From Heligmosomoides polygyrus polygyrus (Eukaryota > Nematoda > Chromadorea > Rhabditida > Heligmosomidae): a DNA stretch of 64,000 nucleotides. A program made the translations under genes and the position numbers. Location: the NCBI GenBank assembly GCA_947396885.1, contig OX377202.1, positions 67,490,643 to 67,554,642 of the forward strand, read 5' to 3'. This document shows positions 33,340 through 44,611 of this stretch, one piece after another. How positions within the stretch are numbered: the stretch's first letter is position 1; each line of letters opens with the position of its first letter. The notes under the pieces were generated by a model that made no database searches, was not told where the DNA came from, and saw only the letters and a list, made by a program, of their open reading frames with translations.

Positions 33340-33800
33340 GTAGGGGAGCAGCCGTGCGGGATTGAGGGTTTTCCGAATGAATAGCATGAATTTCAGAAAC
33401 GCTAACAAGTTTATCCCTGTATACAACCTATTCTCTATAACCAAGGCTCCTATTTCGGTCGCGCGTCGTTTGGCGTAATTCGTAGTCCCGCTGCCTCTCC
33501 TCTGCTGTCATACTCCTTCTTATATAGAGGTTTTGTAGTCCTGACTGACGTACCAAGCGCGCATTTGCAAGCACCATACGCCAGTGTGAATGCGAAGGCA
33601 GGACCACTTTAACTAAACGTGGGCGCTTAGGATCAACTTTCCCATACGGTAGATATCAGCGAGATGAAGCGAAGCCACGGTATCCATAGGCGGTATAGTA
33701 GGACTTGATATGGAGGCTTGAGACGGTTGAGACGATGAGACGCCAGGTTTTGGTCCTCGCTGCGTCTTAGCCGGCTGCATACAAAACAGCTGAAACTGGA
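33340..33800 (-). pseudogene. ORF1 C-terminal fragment of CR1-like LINE B
   Basis: The minus-strand reading GVSSSQPSQASISSPTIPP leads to LHLADIYRMGK and, after a one-base frameshift near 33638, to RPRLVKVVLPSHSHWRMVL, RQSGLQNLYIRRSMTAEERQ and RDYELRQTTRDRNRS. This Arg-rich style is that of the ORF1 nucleic-acid-binding proteins of nematode CR1-type elements (recalled by pattern, not searched). A stop near 33435 and the N-terminal truncation make it non-functional. Confidence 0.6.
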
Positions 33801-33869
33801 AGGAAAAGACAATAGATATACCTGGAAGGACTGGGGCAATGTGAAGCACACACGACCGCTCACGGTCAA

Positions 33870-35146
33870 TGTAGCAGTAGACTGATCGAATGGCCTTCTC
33901 AACGAGTTGACAATGGTATTTGCGGATATCATCTTTTATCATTCGCCTCAGCAATTTACATGTTTCTATGTAGCTAACTCGGTCGACCGCTGTTGCATTG
34001 TTTTTCTTCAGAGTTTGTCGATGTTTCGTCAGTGATACCGTGTTCATTGAAAGGTAGCTGCGGTACTCTTGTTGTCGTGTTGCGGCCTTCGCCGCACTGC
34101 TGATGTAGTGGCAAATTTCACCATATCCATTGGAAGGTGAATGCAACTGTGAAGGGCAAATGGTCGGTCGTTTCCGTTTTGGTACAGACTAGCATCAAAA
34201 CAACTACGAGAGTGTGGTTTTCTTTTCTTCTTCACTGTAAATTTTGCACACCGAAGCACACCCCTGAGTATACGATGGTCCGTCTCGAATTCTATAGTTC
34301 CTGCTCTTACGCTCTTGAATTGAAGATGTCGGCATGCAAAAATGTGGTCGATACAATTCCGTGTTTTTCCATCCGGGACTCGCCACGCACACTTCCTTCC
34401 TTTGCGCGTTTCGAAGAAGGAGGCCTATTCGGAATTTCTCGCACATCTCTATGAGAAGCTGCCCCCTTTCATTTCTGTCACCAAATTCATTTGGTCCGAC
34501 TGAGCTCTTGACAGATTTTCCTTCGATCCGATTTTTGCATTAAAGTCGCCTAGAAGTATTGGGTGTACTTCAACTACGTTTGATCTTTGAGTATTCCTAA
34601 AGTTTCTCTCTGTGCACAATATACACTTCCGGATTGACTGAGACAGCATAGTATCGAGTTTTTCTAAGAAAAGGGAATAATCGTCGTCATACTCGGCATT
34701 GCTACTCGTAGACGGAGGTGCATATACAGAAATTAGACGGACTATGTGGTTGTCGAATCGCAGGTCCAGGCGAGATAATCGGTCACTTTCTCGAGAAAAT
34801 GCATCTACGAATGGTATAAGGCGGCTACTCACTATAAATCCGATACCAGGCGGTTCCTGAGCATTTTCTGGGCCTGCTTAGAAAAATCTGTAGCCGGAAT
34901 CGTTTAGGTCCATGCATCCGGTTCCCCTCCATCTTAGTTCGGTAAGCGCCAGGACGTCCACATAGGTTGTCTTCAACGATTCTTGCAGTTCCAGCAGCCG
35001 TTCTCTGGTGGCTAGTATTCTGACGTTTAGCGTCACTACCTGGATTGATTCTAAATGCTCTTGGAACTCACTCGATCCTGCTGTTTCACGGCTTCCTGGA
35101 TCGACGGGCATTTCCGGAGAGGTTGTTGAAGGGCGGTGAGATAGAC
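33870..35146 (-). pseudogene. RTE-like LINE endonuclease fragment (different subfamily)
   Basis: From 35080 the minus strand reads VVTLNVRILATRERLLELQE, DVLALTELRWRGTG, then, after frameshifts, RLISVYAPPS (near 34740) and HPILLGDFNAKIGS (near 34555). These are the N, E, Y and D-x-N blocks of an APE-type endonuclease. A region with SLTKHRQTLKKN and YIETCKLLRRMIKDDIRKYH (33900-34030) is the linker towards the RT, which is absent. Its 5' end runs into the N gap and its 3' side is cut by LINE B. Confidence 0.7.
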
Positions 35147-35346
35147 NNNNNNNNNNNNNNNNNNNNNNNNNNNNNNNNNNNNNNNNNNNNNNNNNNNNNN
35201 NNNNNNNNNNNNNNNNNNNNNNNNNNNNNNNNNNNNNNNNNNNNNNNNNNNNNNNNNNNNNNNNNNNNNNNNNNNNNNNNNNNNNNNNNNNNNNNNNNNN
35301 NNNNNNNNNNNNNNNNNNNNNNNNNNNNNNNNNNNNNNNNNNNNNN
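35147..35346. other. Assembly gap
   Basis: 200 consecutive N. The round number suggests a placeholder length. Confidence 0.99.
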
Positions 35347-35450
35347 ATGGTTCTTTATGAACCAATCGCACAGGTTATCTCTCACAACTTTTTCCAAAAC
35401 TTTGCCTGAAGATGGGCATATGCTGATGTGTCTAAAATCAGATTGTTAAG
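35347..35450 (-). pseudogene. Short LINE reverse transcriptase fragment
   Basis: The minus-strand reading SICPSSGKVLEKVVRDNLCD, followed by WFIKNH, resembles the conserved RPIS....KVLE..V segment before motif A of LINE RTs. It continues into the gap. Its order relative to the endonuclease left of the gap (RT upstream of EN on the same strand) shows these are not one intact element. Confidence 0.5.
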
Positions 35451-35454
35451 ATGC

Positions 35455-37045
35455 ACCACTCTCCTAAAGCATTGATATATCTATGGAAGCATTCCAGGAC
35501 ACCGTAACATAACCTAGAGCTAAAGAGATGTAAAAAAATACCTACTGGGGATTGCAATGTATTTGCAAATTATCGATAAATCAGTTGAGAAAAAGCTCAT
35601 CTGATCACAATTGCGTCTATACTTATAATGCGCACTATTCAACCCTCCAATTTAGTCGCAGAGGGGAGGAACTTATGGAGGAACATGCTAATACGATGGA
35701 GGCTCTTCATCCTATCTAACATTACACGTACACTGATAACATCGGCCTATTACATCTGCATTACTAACACTGGAATTGATATTCAATTGGATGCCAGCAA
35801 TTTGAATGCTACAAGAAGAGCACTATATTTTTGACAGCAAGGTGAAAGATCAATATGGTATTATGACAGGTATCTTGCATCTTAGTGTCTCTCAATTAAG
35901 AGCTTACAACGGTGTGCTGTAACCAAGTTTCTGTAGTCTGGTTTCTGCGATTTGAACAAAAATGTTAAGAACTCGTTGGCAGCGGGCGTAATTCTGATCC
36001 TGTCGATGAATGCCTGCTGATGTGGTTTTCGTGTGATTGCCTGTGGAATAAGTTCGAGTCATGTCTTTTTGCCAGGTCGTCTGAAGCGTCGGCAGCTTTC
36101 CCTTGTTCTGCAGCGCGAACGCGATTAATTGGCTCGTGTTCCTTGACGAAGAGTATTGCCTCGTGTAATCACTCCACCTGCGATTGCTCTATTAAATCGG
36201 TTGCCACTGGACGAGGCTCATTTTCCCACTTCCGGTCGCTGTTCTCTCAGCACAACAAACACTCGCGCCCTGTTTGTCAGTTCTCAACTGCACTGAAACC
36301 ATTCATCGTAGCGAGTGAGAGCATAAAGTGAAACCCCCACAGTTTGCAGTGCGGCGCATGCAGCGTCAAGCACTGCGTTTAGTCTAAGCTTATCAGCACT
36401 ACGGGGGGCAACAACTTTTGCTCAAAATGATGCACAGGAGGGACGTTGATCGCTCGAAGTTGTCACCTATGTTGAAGTTGGGCCAAAGCAGGAAAGTGTG
36501 TCGACCTCTACTGTAAAGCTCCATCTATATTCCTAAAATGAGCTTATGATTTTTTGAAGAAGAAAAATTCTGTATAGTGTGTCTGATAAACGGTGCTTTG
36601 TTGCGATCAAAACTCTAGCGCCAGGCGGAATCGAGCCCGCATCTCCTGAAATGTTGTGTTCATTCAAACAATGTGCATAGGTTTGTGGCATAGATATTTT
36701 TAAACTGGGTAATATCATAATTCTTCTCAAGAAGGACTTCACGGTGGCTTGATCCATTGTATCTCACCACATTTTATGGAGTCTGAAGATATTTTTGAGC
36801 AGGGACGGGAGCGGTGGTAGGCGCGCCTGCCTCGTATACCTTATAACGCTTCTCAATGTTTAAGTTTTCCCTTTGATAGGCGGTCCAAATGGACTTTCGT
36901 TGTGGATCGACGAATAGATTTGCTAGCTCCTGCGAGGCCAGTTTTAACAGAAGCTGTCAATTGTAGGAGTGTCTATTCCTGCTCACTCGCAGTTCCCACT
37001 GATCCTGTGCTTCGTTTTCGAAAAGAGAGAAGGCCATGCATGGTA
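35455..37045. other. No gene recognised
   Basis: Short ORFs only. Near 36615-36650 the minus strand has a box-B-like GGGCTCGATTCCGCC without a matching box A, so a tRNA-derived fragment is possible but not shown. Confidence 0.35.
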
Positions 37046-37049
37046 AGAA

Positions 37050-37450
37050 AGCATTTCTCGTCTAGTTTTCAAAAAATGACAGGATTTTTCGAATTTTAAG
37101 AAACTAACAGAGTTTTATCATTATTGTGAACGTCCAACTTTGTCTCTCCAAAGACGTCGATGCAAGATCGATCCGAGGTCGACCCAACCTGCTCGATTCA
37201 GAAAATTATGATTTTTTTACTGTGCACTGGTGAAGTGATGAGTTTTTCTATGGCAGAATTTTAGCTGTACGGGTGGTCTGCTTCAGGTAGAAAATAATTC
37301 ATTTTTCATGAAAAACGAGAATGTTGAATACGATCCTCCCTAATCATATTGACGAAGTTTGGTTTTTTTCGGGCAACACAATTTCACTCTCTGACGTTCC
37401 TTCCTTCAAAAGATAGGCACATTTTCCACGAGATTGCGTCCTTCAGTTGC
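37050..37450. repeat. Solitary arm of the fold-back family at 10360-12790
   Basis: Matches in order to 12000-12430 on the same strand: gagtta.agtcatt-like then gtgaacgtc, cgtcggtg/gacgtcgatg, gcaagatt/ggcagaatttt, ggt..gg.ttcaggtagaaa, tttttcatgaaaaacg, cctaa.catat, and ttccttt.aaaagatag followed by cgagat.gc/cgagaaga. The opposite arm is missing. Confidence 0.6.
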
Positions 37451-37454
37451 GCCT

Positions 37455-39160
37455 CAGCCGTCGATTCGAAGAGTGCCCCAAAAAAATTTTGTAGGGAGAT
37501 CACTTAAGTCAGCTTAGCATTCAACACTATAAACTTCATAGATTACAATTTCCGATGCAGTTGTTGGCTTCTTCAGATAGAAAAATATGTCGTATCCAGG
37601 AAATCCTATGAAAATCTGAAAAGTTGAGCTCGTTGTAAGAAATTCGCAAACTGCTCGCAAACGTTCGAAAGTTTATTTTCAAATGTGAAACAATCACAAT
37701 ATTATTATCAAAATACTAATACTCAAAACATTATTCGAAGTTTTTTCAAACAAATCATTCAATCAAACAACGAACCAATAACATGCCTTCTTCTGTGAAC
37801 GAATTTCCACAGAAACGATGCTGCACCTGGAAAGAAGAACATAATAAAGGGCGGAAAGATCGTATAAAAGTTTGGAAAATTCAACACAGATAAGAAATAA
37901 AACGGTGAGACATGAGACAGGGTGTTCGTACCACATCCGCTCTGGAGGGTCTTAAAATGTCGCCAAAAATCGAACCCTACGCTTGACCCTGATCCCAATG
38001 TGAGCATTTTCTGGCGTGGTGCCAATTATGGGTATTCCCCTCAGCAACATTCTTCCGCATGTTCTTTATGCGTTCTCGTGGTCGAAATTTGAATGCGTCG
38101 AAGTCTAGCGGCAATGAAAATTGGATGATATTCTAGCCTTCTGAGGGTCTGCACCAGCCCACGCCTTGCTCCCCCATCTTCATCCTGATCGGGATTGTTC
38201 TCATTAATGCCCTAAGAATCCTCAGAACTTCGCCCAGCCCTATTGTGCGGGATCCTCTGCATGCCCAGAAGAGCCATTTCATCTGCGCAACGTGTACCTA
38301 CCGCTGCATGGTCACCACACACTTCTATTAAACGCAGTCATGGACAGTGGCTCTATAGGCTCCCTTCGAGATCTCTGGGGCATGCGCGATGGCAGAAAAA
38401 TCTGTAGACTCAGACTGCCTGAACCAGTATGCGCACGTCAGTCCTCTGACCGCCCTTTCACACTCCTATATCACCCTAAGGTACTGAAACTCTCCATGAA
38501 TTTCGATGAACTCTCTATGACAGCAAGGAGTCGAAGGTTAAGTTATAGATGATGAACCTGGTCTTCTTTAAAGTCGGCTGCAGGTCGTTGCCTACGGCTT
38601 TCCGTCTCAGTTGCACATTATTCTCCACGCGTCCTTGCTGTTGCTTACCAGCTTGATTTCGTTCATATAAGGGATTGTCCCAGCTACACCTTGCCCTGTT
38701 TGGTTCCATCCCGTCGAAGCAGCAGAAAGAGGAGGAGAGAATTAGAGCCGACACAGGCTGAAGTGTTATGCTTACCTTCCTCGTTACCCTGTGCATGGAA
38801 CATACCACTGGTTTTTAGAGCCTTGAGCCAGAGTAGGTGATCGTTATGACCGTGATCAAATGTTCCGGGGCAGCGTTTTCTCCAAGGGCTCTGCAGATCG
38901 GAGCACGGGGTTGAGTAGCCTGTGATAGACATTCTCCAAGTCCAGGAACGCCAACAGAGAGGACATTCAGTATTTCTCTCCTCCAGCTGGTCAGTGAAGA
39001 TGGTGTTCGTAGCCGACGTCTGAGCGTGAAACTTAAAAGCAACTTGGTGTGGGAATCATCTACTCCGCCCTCGAGTCGACCACTTGTGAGTAGACCTTCA
39101 TTATGTGCGAGATAAATTTATCTCCTAGCGGTTGTAGCACTCGAAGGAGTCGCTCTTCTG
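37455..39160. other. No gene recognised
   Basis: Several ORFs under 100 codons, none with a recognisable motif or splice context. Confidence 0.35.
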
Positions 39161-39161
39161 C

Positions 39162-39220
39162 TTAACACATTCGCGACGGCGTCCACTCATTTGAGTGGAC
39201 GGGGGAGTTTTGGGAAGAAC
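39162..39220. repeat. Possible piggyBac-like terminus
   Basis: TTAACACATTCGCGACGGCG begins with TTAA and is followed by a small palindrome (gtccactcatttgagtggac). The terminus at 48699 likewise starts TTAACAC and contains gacgaccgcgc. piggyBac elements integrate at TTAA. No transposase was found here and no second end was located. Confidence 0.35.
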
Positions 39221-39224
39221 TTTC

Positions 39225-39715
39225 TTTATTGATGTTTCTGCTCGATTTTTTTTCCTTCAAATTCGCAAATTACAGTAACAAGTCAATGTTGCTGCAGTTG
39301 CGTAGGCAGGAAAATGATTGGCTTTATCGTAACTAACAGTTCAAAAACTTTTCCCATTACTGATACACAATGAACGCACATTCTTCTAGAAAAGAATTGA
39401 TGCCAAAATTCAGATGAAACATGAATTGATCAACAATCTAGGCCAAATCAGTAGTCAAATCCACAGTACCATGAAGTTGTTTGCTTAAATTACTTTATTA
39501 TGTGGATTGCTCCCCTGCAACTGAACATCGCTCACAGTTGTCCCAATATCCGAAAGTTTATACCGAATATGTAACTTAATCGGCGCATTCGGCATCTCTA
39601 ACGGCCTTGTATGGCGATAAATAAAGAAAAGAGGGTAAGGGTTGGTGTTTATAAGTTCCTGTTTGGGATGTTTATAAGTTCCTGTCTGGAAAATTAGGGG
39701 AACCATAATAATCAA
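39225..39715. other. No gene recognised
   Basis: AT-rich, no convincing coding potential. Confidence 0.35.
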
Positions 39716-39719
39716 GTCT

Positions 39720-40480
39720 TACTTGGAGAACACAAACACGTCTTCCTTTCCACGCAGAAGGTGGGCGCACGATCGCATGCGAGCTTCACGTATTTTGTCC
39801 GCTATCGACGCGACACCGAACTTCTGCCGAATGGCATCGTTTCGGATGCGATCTAGGCGTGTGACTCCTGCCGTCCAGCGCAGCATGACGCTGAGGCGCG
39901 TTTCAACTTCCTTAGTGGCACTCCAACACTTAGCACCGTACATCGCTACCGGCCAAACGACGGTTCTATAGATCTTTGACATCAAGCGCTCTGGTATCTT
40001 CCTGTTGCAGAGTACGCCATTCAAGGAGCGCCACTGTCGCGTGAGTTCACTTCAACCAGCAGACCGCCGTCAGACGCTATTGCTGATCTGGTATTTAAAC
40101 ACCGAAGGGCGTGCAAGCTCGGTGTCGTTAATCTTAATGGAGCCGGACTCATTTACGTCAGTCGTGAAATACTCGGTCTTCTTGACGTTCAATTTGAGTC
40201 CGAACATCGCCAGGCGGTCGGACCAAGCTTGTACCTGCCGCTCTAGATCATCTTTATCTTCGCAAGCGAACATCAGGTCATAGCATAGAGCAATGTCCAG
40301 GGGACTGGCTTCTGAATATTCTGCGTAATGACGTCCATCATGACAACGAAGAGGAGTGGGGAAAGAGCGGAACCCTGGTATACCCCGACGGAGATGGGGA
40401 ACTCCATCGAAGTTCCAGCTGCAGCTTGAACTCGACTCTTTGTGTACAAAAGTAGAGGATTCGCACCTACTTTATGAGCT
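39720..40480 (-). pseudogene. RTE fragment (RT 3' half), truncated at both ends
   Basis: The minus strand encodes ...SPLLF-like sequence near 40360, then KLNVKKTEYFTTDVNESGSI (near 40190), IPERLMSKIYRTVVWPVAMY, LRWTAGVTRLDRIRNDAIRQ and IREARMRSCAHLL. It is cut near 39745 before GRPKQRW and near 40480 upstream of motif B. Small deletions around 39893, 40040 and 40285 break the frame. Confidence 0.8.
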
Positions 40481-40484
40481 TGGT

Positions 40485-42770
40485 AGTGTAAATTTAAAAA
40501 GCTATGGGGCAGGACACAATCTCCTTTGAAGCGAAGGCATCGTTATAAAATACTGACCGTTGAAGACATTTTGTAAAACAATTGTGAAGCCCTCTTCTAT
40601 ATCATATAGTAGAGCTCTCCACTTTTATACTATTATTCCAGGAAAATCTGGGCCTTGCATCCATTATCCGGTTCCAAACAATGCAGGTTACCTGAATCAA
40701 CCAAAACCCGCCCTGGTGACCGTAACCGTCATCCGAATCAACTGATTATTTGAGGAATTCAGAATAGCCGGTGTCCGAATGGTTTATCAGATCTAGTCAT
40801 TTCTGCGATCAGAATCATCCCATTTAATGTGGAGTGGACCGCGAAGTCGTTCGACATCCTTCTGGCCTGAAATGCTTAGGAGAGCTATACGCTGCTTTGA
40901 AAAGTTGGTTTTGAATTAAGCAGGGCTGTGGCGGTGTATAGCTAGGGAACTCACATTTGAATTGGTTCGCATAGTTCCTGTGGGAGATGCTGCAGTCGAA
41001 TCATTGGCCACTAAAGGCGTGCAACAGTCTCCTGAAGAGCTCCGCAAGGTAACAGGAATACTAGATCCCGAGGGATAGCCATGCGCCCTTGGCAAGGACT
41101 TCGAATATGTTCCCATTTCATTATATTAAACCACTGTGAATATGGTAAAAGCTGTCAACAGTCTCCGTACATGACCTTACTTTACATCTGCGCCCTTATT
41201 CGGTCTCTGAACACGTTTGCCAGGCTGTATGGAAGCGTGCACAGCTTACTGTTGTGCTCGCACTACGTTGTTTTCGCAGACAACCCTGAATTTACAGGCA
41301 GATGTTTCCGTGATTGCCTGTTAGTTACTGGACGGATGTTGACGGAACTCGTCAACGTGTCAGATGCAGCTTCTGGCCTGAGGCTATTGTATGCGACTAT
41401 GCGTGTATATAAAGCCAGCCCCTATTACGTTCGCATGTAGAACCCCTTGGATGTGGCATTTCCGCAACTATTGAAAAGTTATCGTTCGCTTTGCCCTCAC
41501 AACTCGTGCAGTAAGGAGAAAAACTCCTTGTCTGAGATTGTGTGTACAAATCGTTGTGAATGGAGATCCTGCCTCCACATCTCGTGCTCAGTCTCTGAAG
41601 AAAACGGTTTGCTTATCCAAGATAGAGCTGTCCCAACTTTCAGATAAACTCTCATACATCGCTACAACAGTAGCTTAGGCGACTTCCACGTTGATCTAAA
41701 AAAACATCCGGCCAGACATTAGGCAACTTTGTTTGAAGCCTATCTAGTTTGATTTCAATAATGTCCTAGGCTCTGTCGTCCGTACGCTCTGATTTCGAAG
41801 GCATCCCGCCTAGAATTAAAATTGTATTCCTGATTCGAAATTGTACAATTAAGTGCCACACTTTTACTTCAATGTTGGGTAAAATAGTTGAAAATGTGGT
41901 AGACCTTGTCAGTGGAGGCAAGTTCGCTCGTGGCGCGACGTCTTTGTACTACTGTATAGTAGTGGACTGTTGAATGTGGAGCAGCTCTTGTGTCCATTTG
42001 ATTTCCATATTCCATACAACCAGAAGTGAAAGGTCAAAACCTAATACAGCTGCGTGCTCATTAGCGTTGATCTCGGGTGGAAATCAGCGTAATGGCTTTA
42101 TTATGGAGCACGTATGGCTCACTTTCCTCCGTAGGAAGGAGTGGGTGGAGTATGGCTGTTTTCCCCACATTCTATTTCCGACCCTCCCCCTGCCGTATCT
42201 GCTGGTGTGGTGGAACCTAGCTACCAGTGTAGGCGTGTTGGGCCAATTGCCTCTGTAGGTTTAAAGCCGCATGCGTAGTGAAATTCCGTTCAAAATTTTC
42301 ACGCTTTTCAGTCTTGCGGCGACGCTCACCAGTAATCTTCATGGTCTGTTCGGATTTGTGTCTATGGGAGCTGTGCTTTGCTAACCTCACTTTAGGAAAC
42401 TTCGGCGGAAGAGATGGGCCTTGCTTGGTCTCAGTGGATATTCATGGTAGTAAACGCAGTGTCGTTTCCACTTTACTTGCTTATTATTGCCGTTTGTATA
42501 AGAGAATGGAGACACAACCAAGTGCAGCGGACCTTCTATCTACTCGTTGTCTCTCAGGTGCGTTAACATTTGAATAACACTTGCAGAATCACATCGATGT
42601 TCACCGTTTTCCTTTCTTCGTTGTTGCTTTAATGATCACTAACAACCAGCGCTTTCGTTATGAGGATTCGTTGGTTTTTTTCTGCCCTCTCGATAATGAG
42701 CAGCCTTATTTGTGAGAAGCTTCACCAAGAATAGTTCTGTTATGATTCCAAATTTGTTGCCTTTTCCTGC
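40485..42770. other. No gene firmly recognised
   Basis: Contains one unusual open stretch at 40915-41079 (+) described separately and several ORFs of 65-119 codons (for example 41081-41440) lacking recognisable motifs. The missing TM1 exon of the chemoreceptor gene was looked for here and not found. Confidence 0.35.
40925..41079 (+). CDS. Unrecognised open segment, possible exon
   Basis: A frame reading LTFELVRIVPVGDAAVESLA, then TKGVQQSPEELRK and VTGILDPEG before TAG has protein-like composition. A potential donor (CGCAAG|gtaaca) lies at about 41048. Family unknown; could be an exon or a fragment of a retrotransposon polyprotein. Confidence 0.2.
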
Positions 42771-42789
42771 ATGTTCTTCTTTCTTCAAC

Positions 42790-43577
42790 GTTTGTCGCTC
42801 TTTTTGTGTCGTGAGGCCACCATTCCCGATTCTGCGTTTCATCAGCGTGGATGCCAGTTACTTTTATGTCCATGTGTAACGTGTCGAACCAGCGCTGCTT
42901 CGTGCGTCCTTTAGGCTGCTTTCTTGACACTTCCAACTCAAGGCCTATCTTGCGGACGCTGTCTTCTCTTCCACGCAGAACGTGGGCGCACGATCGCATG
43001 CGAGCTTCGCGCATCTTGTCCGCTAACGGCGCGACACCGAACTTCTGCCGAATGGCATCGTTTCGGATGCGGTCTAGGCGTGTGACTCTTGCCGTCCAGC
43101 GCAGATCTTTGTCTCCATGACGTTGAGGCGCGTTTCAACTTCATTAGTCGCAGGCCAACACTCAGCGCCGTACATCTCTACCGGCCGAACGACTGCTCTG
43201 TAGATCTTCGACTTCAGGTGCTCTGATATCTTCCTATCGCAGAGCACACCAGTCAGCGAGCGCCACTTGCACCAAGCTGCACTGTTGCGTGAGCTCACTT
43301 CAACCATAAGACCGCTGTCAGACGCTATTGCTGATCCCAGGTATTTAAACACCGAAGGGCGTGCTAGCTCAGTGCCGTTAATATTGATGGTGACGGACCC
43401 GTTTTTTCGTTAGAAACTCGGTCTTCTTGATGCTCAGTTTGAGTCCGAACGTTACCAGCTGGCCACATCAGCTTGCGCGTGCCCTCTGAGTGAGATCATC
43501 TTTATCTTCGCAAGAGAACATCACGTCATTAGCATAAAGGAAACATCCATGGAACAGACTGCTGAAAATCTCGCTTA
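42790..43577 (-). pseudogene. RTE copy 4, 3' part of ORF2
   Basis: After the nested LINE the minus-strand reading continues with the YADD region (LCY/LCL-type YANDVM, near 43530). SVFKYLGSAIAS with LTGVLCDRKISEHLKSKIYR (near 43230), MYGAECWPAT, DRIRNDAIRQKFGVAPL and the GRTKQRWFDTLH end (near 42890) follow. Frameshifts lie near 43110, 43380 and 43480. Confidence 0.8.
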
Positions 43578-43589
43578 ATACCATCTATG

Positions 43590-44599
43590 AATAGAAGTAG
43601 CAGAACGCTGGACGAAGGACAGCCATGCGAACAAGCAGGATTTCGGAAAGGATTCAACCACATAAACTCTATTACGAAGCTCATCGAAGTATTGAGAGTA
43701 CAAGCTGTCGCTGAGCCTTACGTTCATTGACCTGAAGAAGGCACTCGACTCCGTCGCAACTAAAGCTGTCATCGAAGCCCTGCTGACTCAGGGAGTTCCT
43801 GCTCAGTACATCAGTGTGCTTCGAGAGATGTACAGTGGATTCACGGTGATCGTGCATGTGGGAACGTTGGACTGCAGCCGAATCTTACGAAGACGATGTT
43901 CATGAGGAACGGACGAGTTTCCGATGCCTATTGCTCCCTCAACGGAACGAACATCTGCGAATGCTCCATCTACGTGTATCTGGGTCGCGAAGTCAATATG
44001 GCCAACGACCTAGCGCCGGAGCTGAGCAGGAGGAAACGAGCGGCTTGGGAAGCTTTCGAGAGAGTCGAAGAAGTTTTGAAAGAGACGAAGAACGGCCGAC
44101 TCCGTGCCCACCTATTCGACTTCACTGTTTTTCCTGCCCTAACATACGCTTCAGAGACCCGCGCTATACGAAAGCATAGTGAACACACGATCAGGGTTAC
44201 GCAGATTCGATAAGACGATGCTCGGAGTGACACGAGTCACGCAAGTGAGAAAAGGCTTACGCAGGTCCGAGCTTCATCGATGGTTTCAAATCAAAGACGC
44301 TGTTGCCAAGTTGTCGAAAATTAGGTGGGCCGGCCACGTAATGCGATTCGCAGACACCCGATGGAAGAGAGCCGTCATCGACTGGATTCCGCGGTATGTC
44401 AAGAGAACTCCAGGACGCCCACCGACGCGTTGGTCGGTCTTCTTCATGAAAGCCTGAGCAAACGATATGACGCTCTTCGTGTCCCTCGAGCGAGAAGGAT
44501 TCATTGGAGCACTCTGGCACGCGACAAGGACGAATTGAGATACTGCTGGCCCCCTCGAGCAAGTCAATTATCAACGGAACGACAAGGGACATACAGGTG
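43590..44599 (+). mobile_element. Nested RTE-like LINE fragment with 12-bp TSD
   Basis: ataccatctatg flanks it at 43578-43589 and 44600-44611. On the + strand it encodes an RT: CEQAGFRKGFNHINSITKLI, LTFIDLKKALDSVATKAVIE and ALLTQGVPAQYISVLREMYS. After an internal deletion near 43855 that removes motifs B and C it continues MFMRNGRV, CSIYVYLGREVNMANDLAPE, FPALTYASETR, IRWAGHVMRFADTRWKRAVI and DVKRTPGRPPTRWSVFF-like sequence. It is a subfamily distinct from the host RTE and is 5' truncated. Confidence 0.85.
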
Positions 44600-44611
44600 A
44601 TACCATCTATG

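Larger units (their letters stand above)
30942..33800 (-). mobile_element. CR1-like LINE B with endonuclease deleted
   Basis: The order on the minus strand is an ORF1 C-terminal piece (about 33790-33340), the ORF2 start, then RT, 3' UTR and (AAAT)n tail. Only the first about 20 residues of the endonuclease remain before the sequence jumps to the pre-RT region near 33262. The 5' boundary lies against an unrelated RTE-like endonuclease between about 33780 and 33870. No clear TSD was found. Confidence 0.75.
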
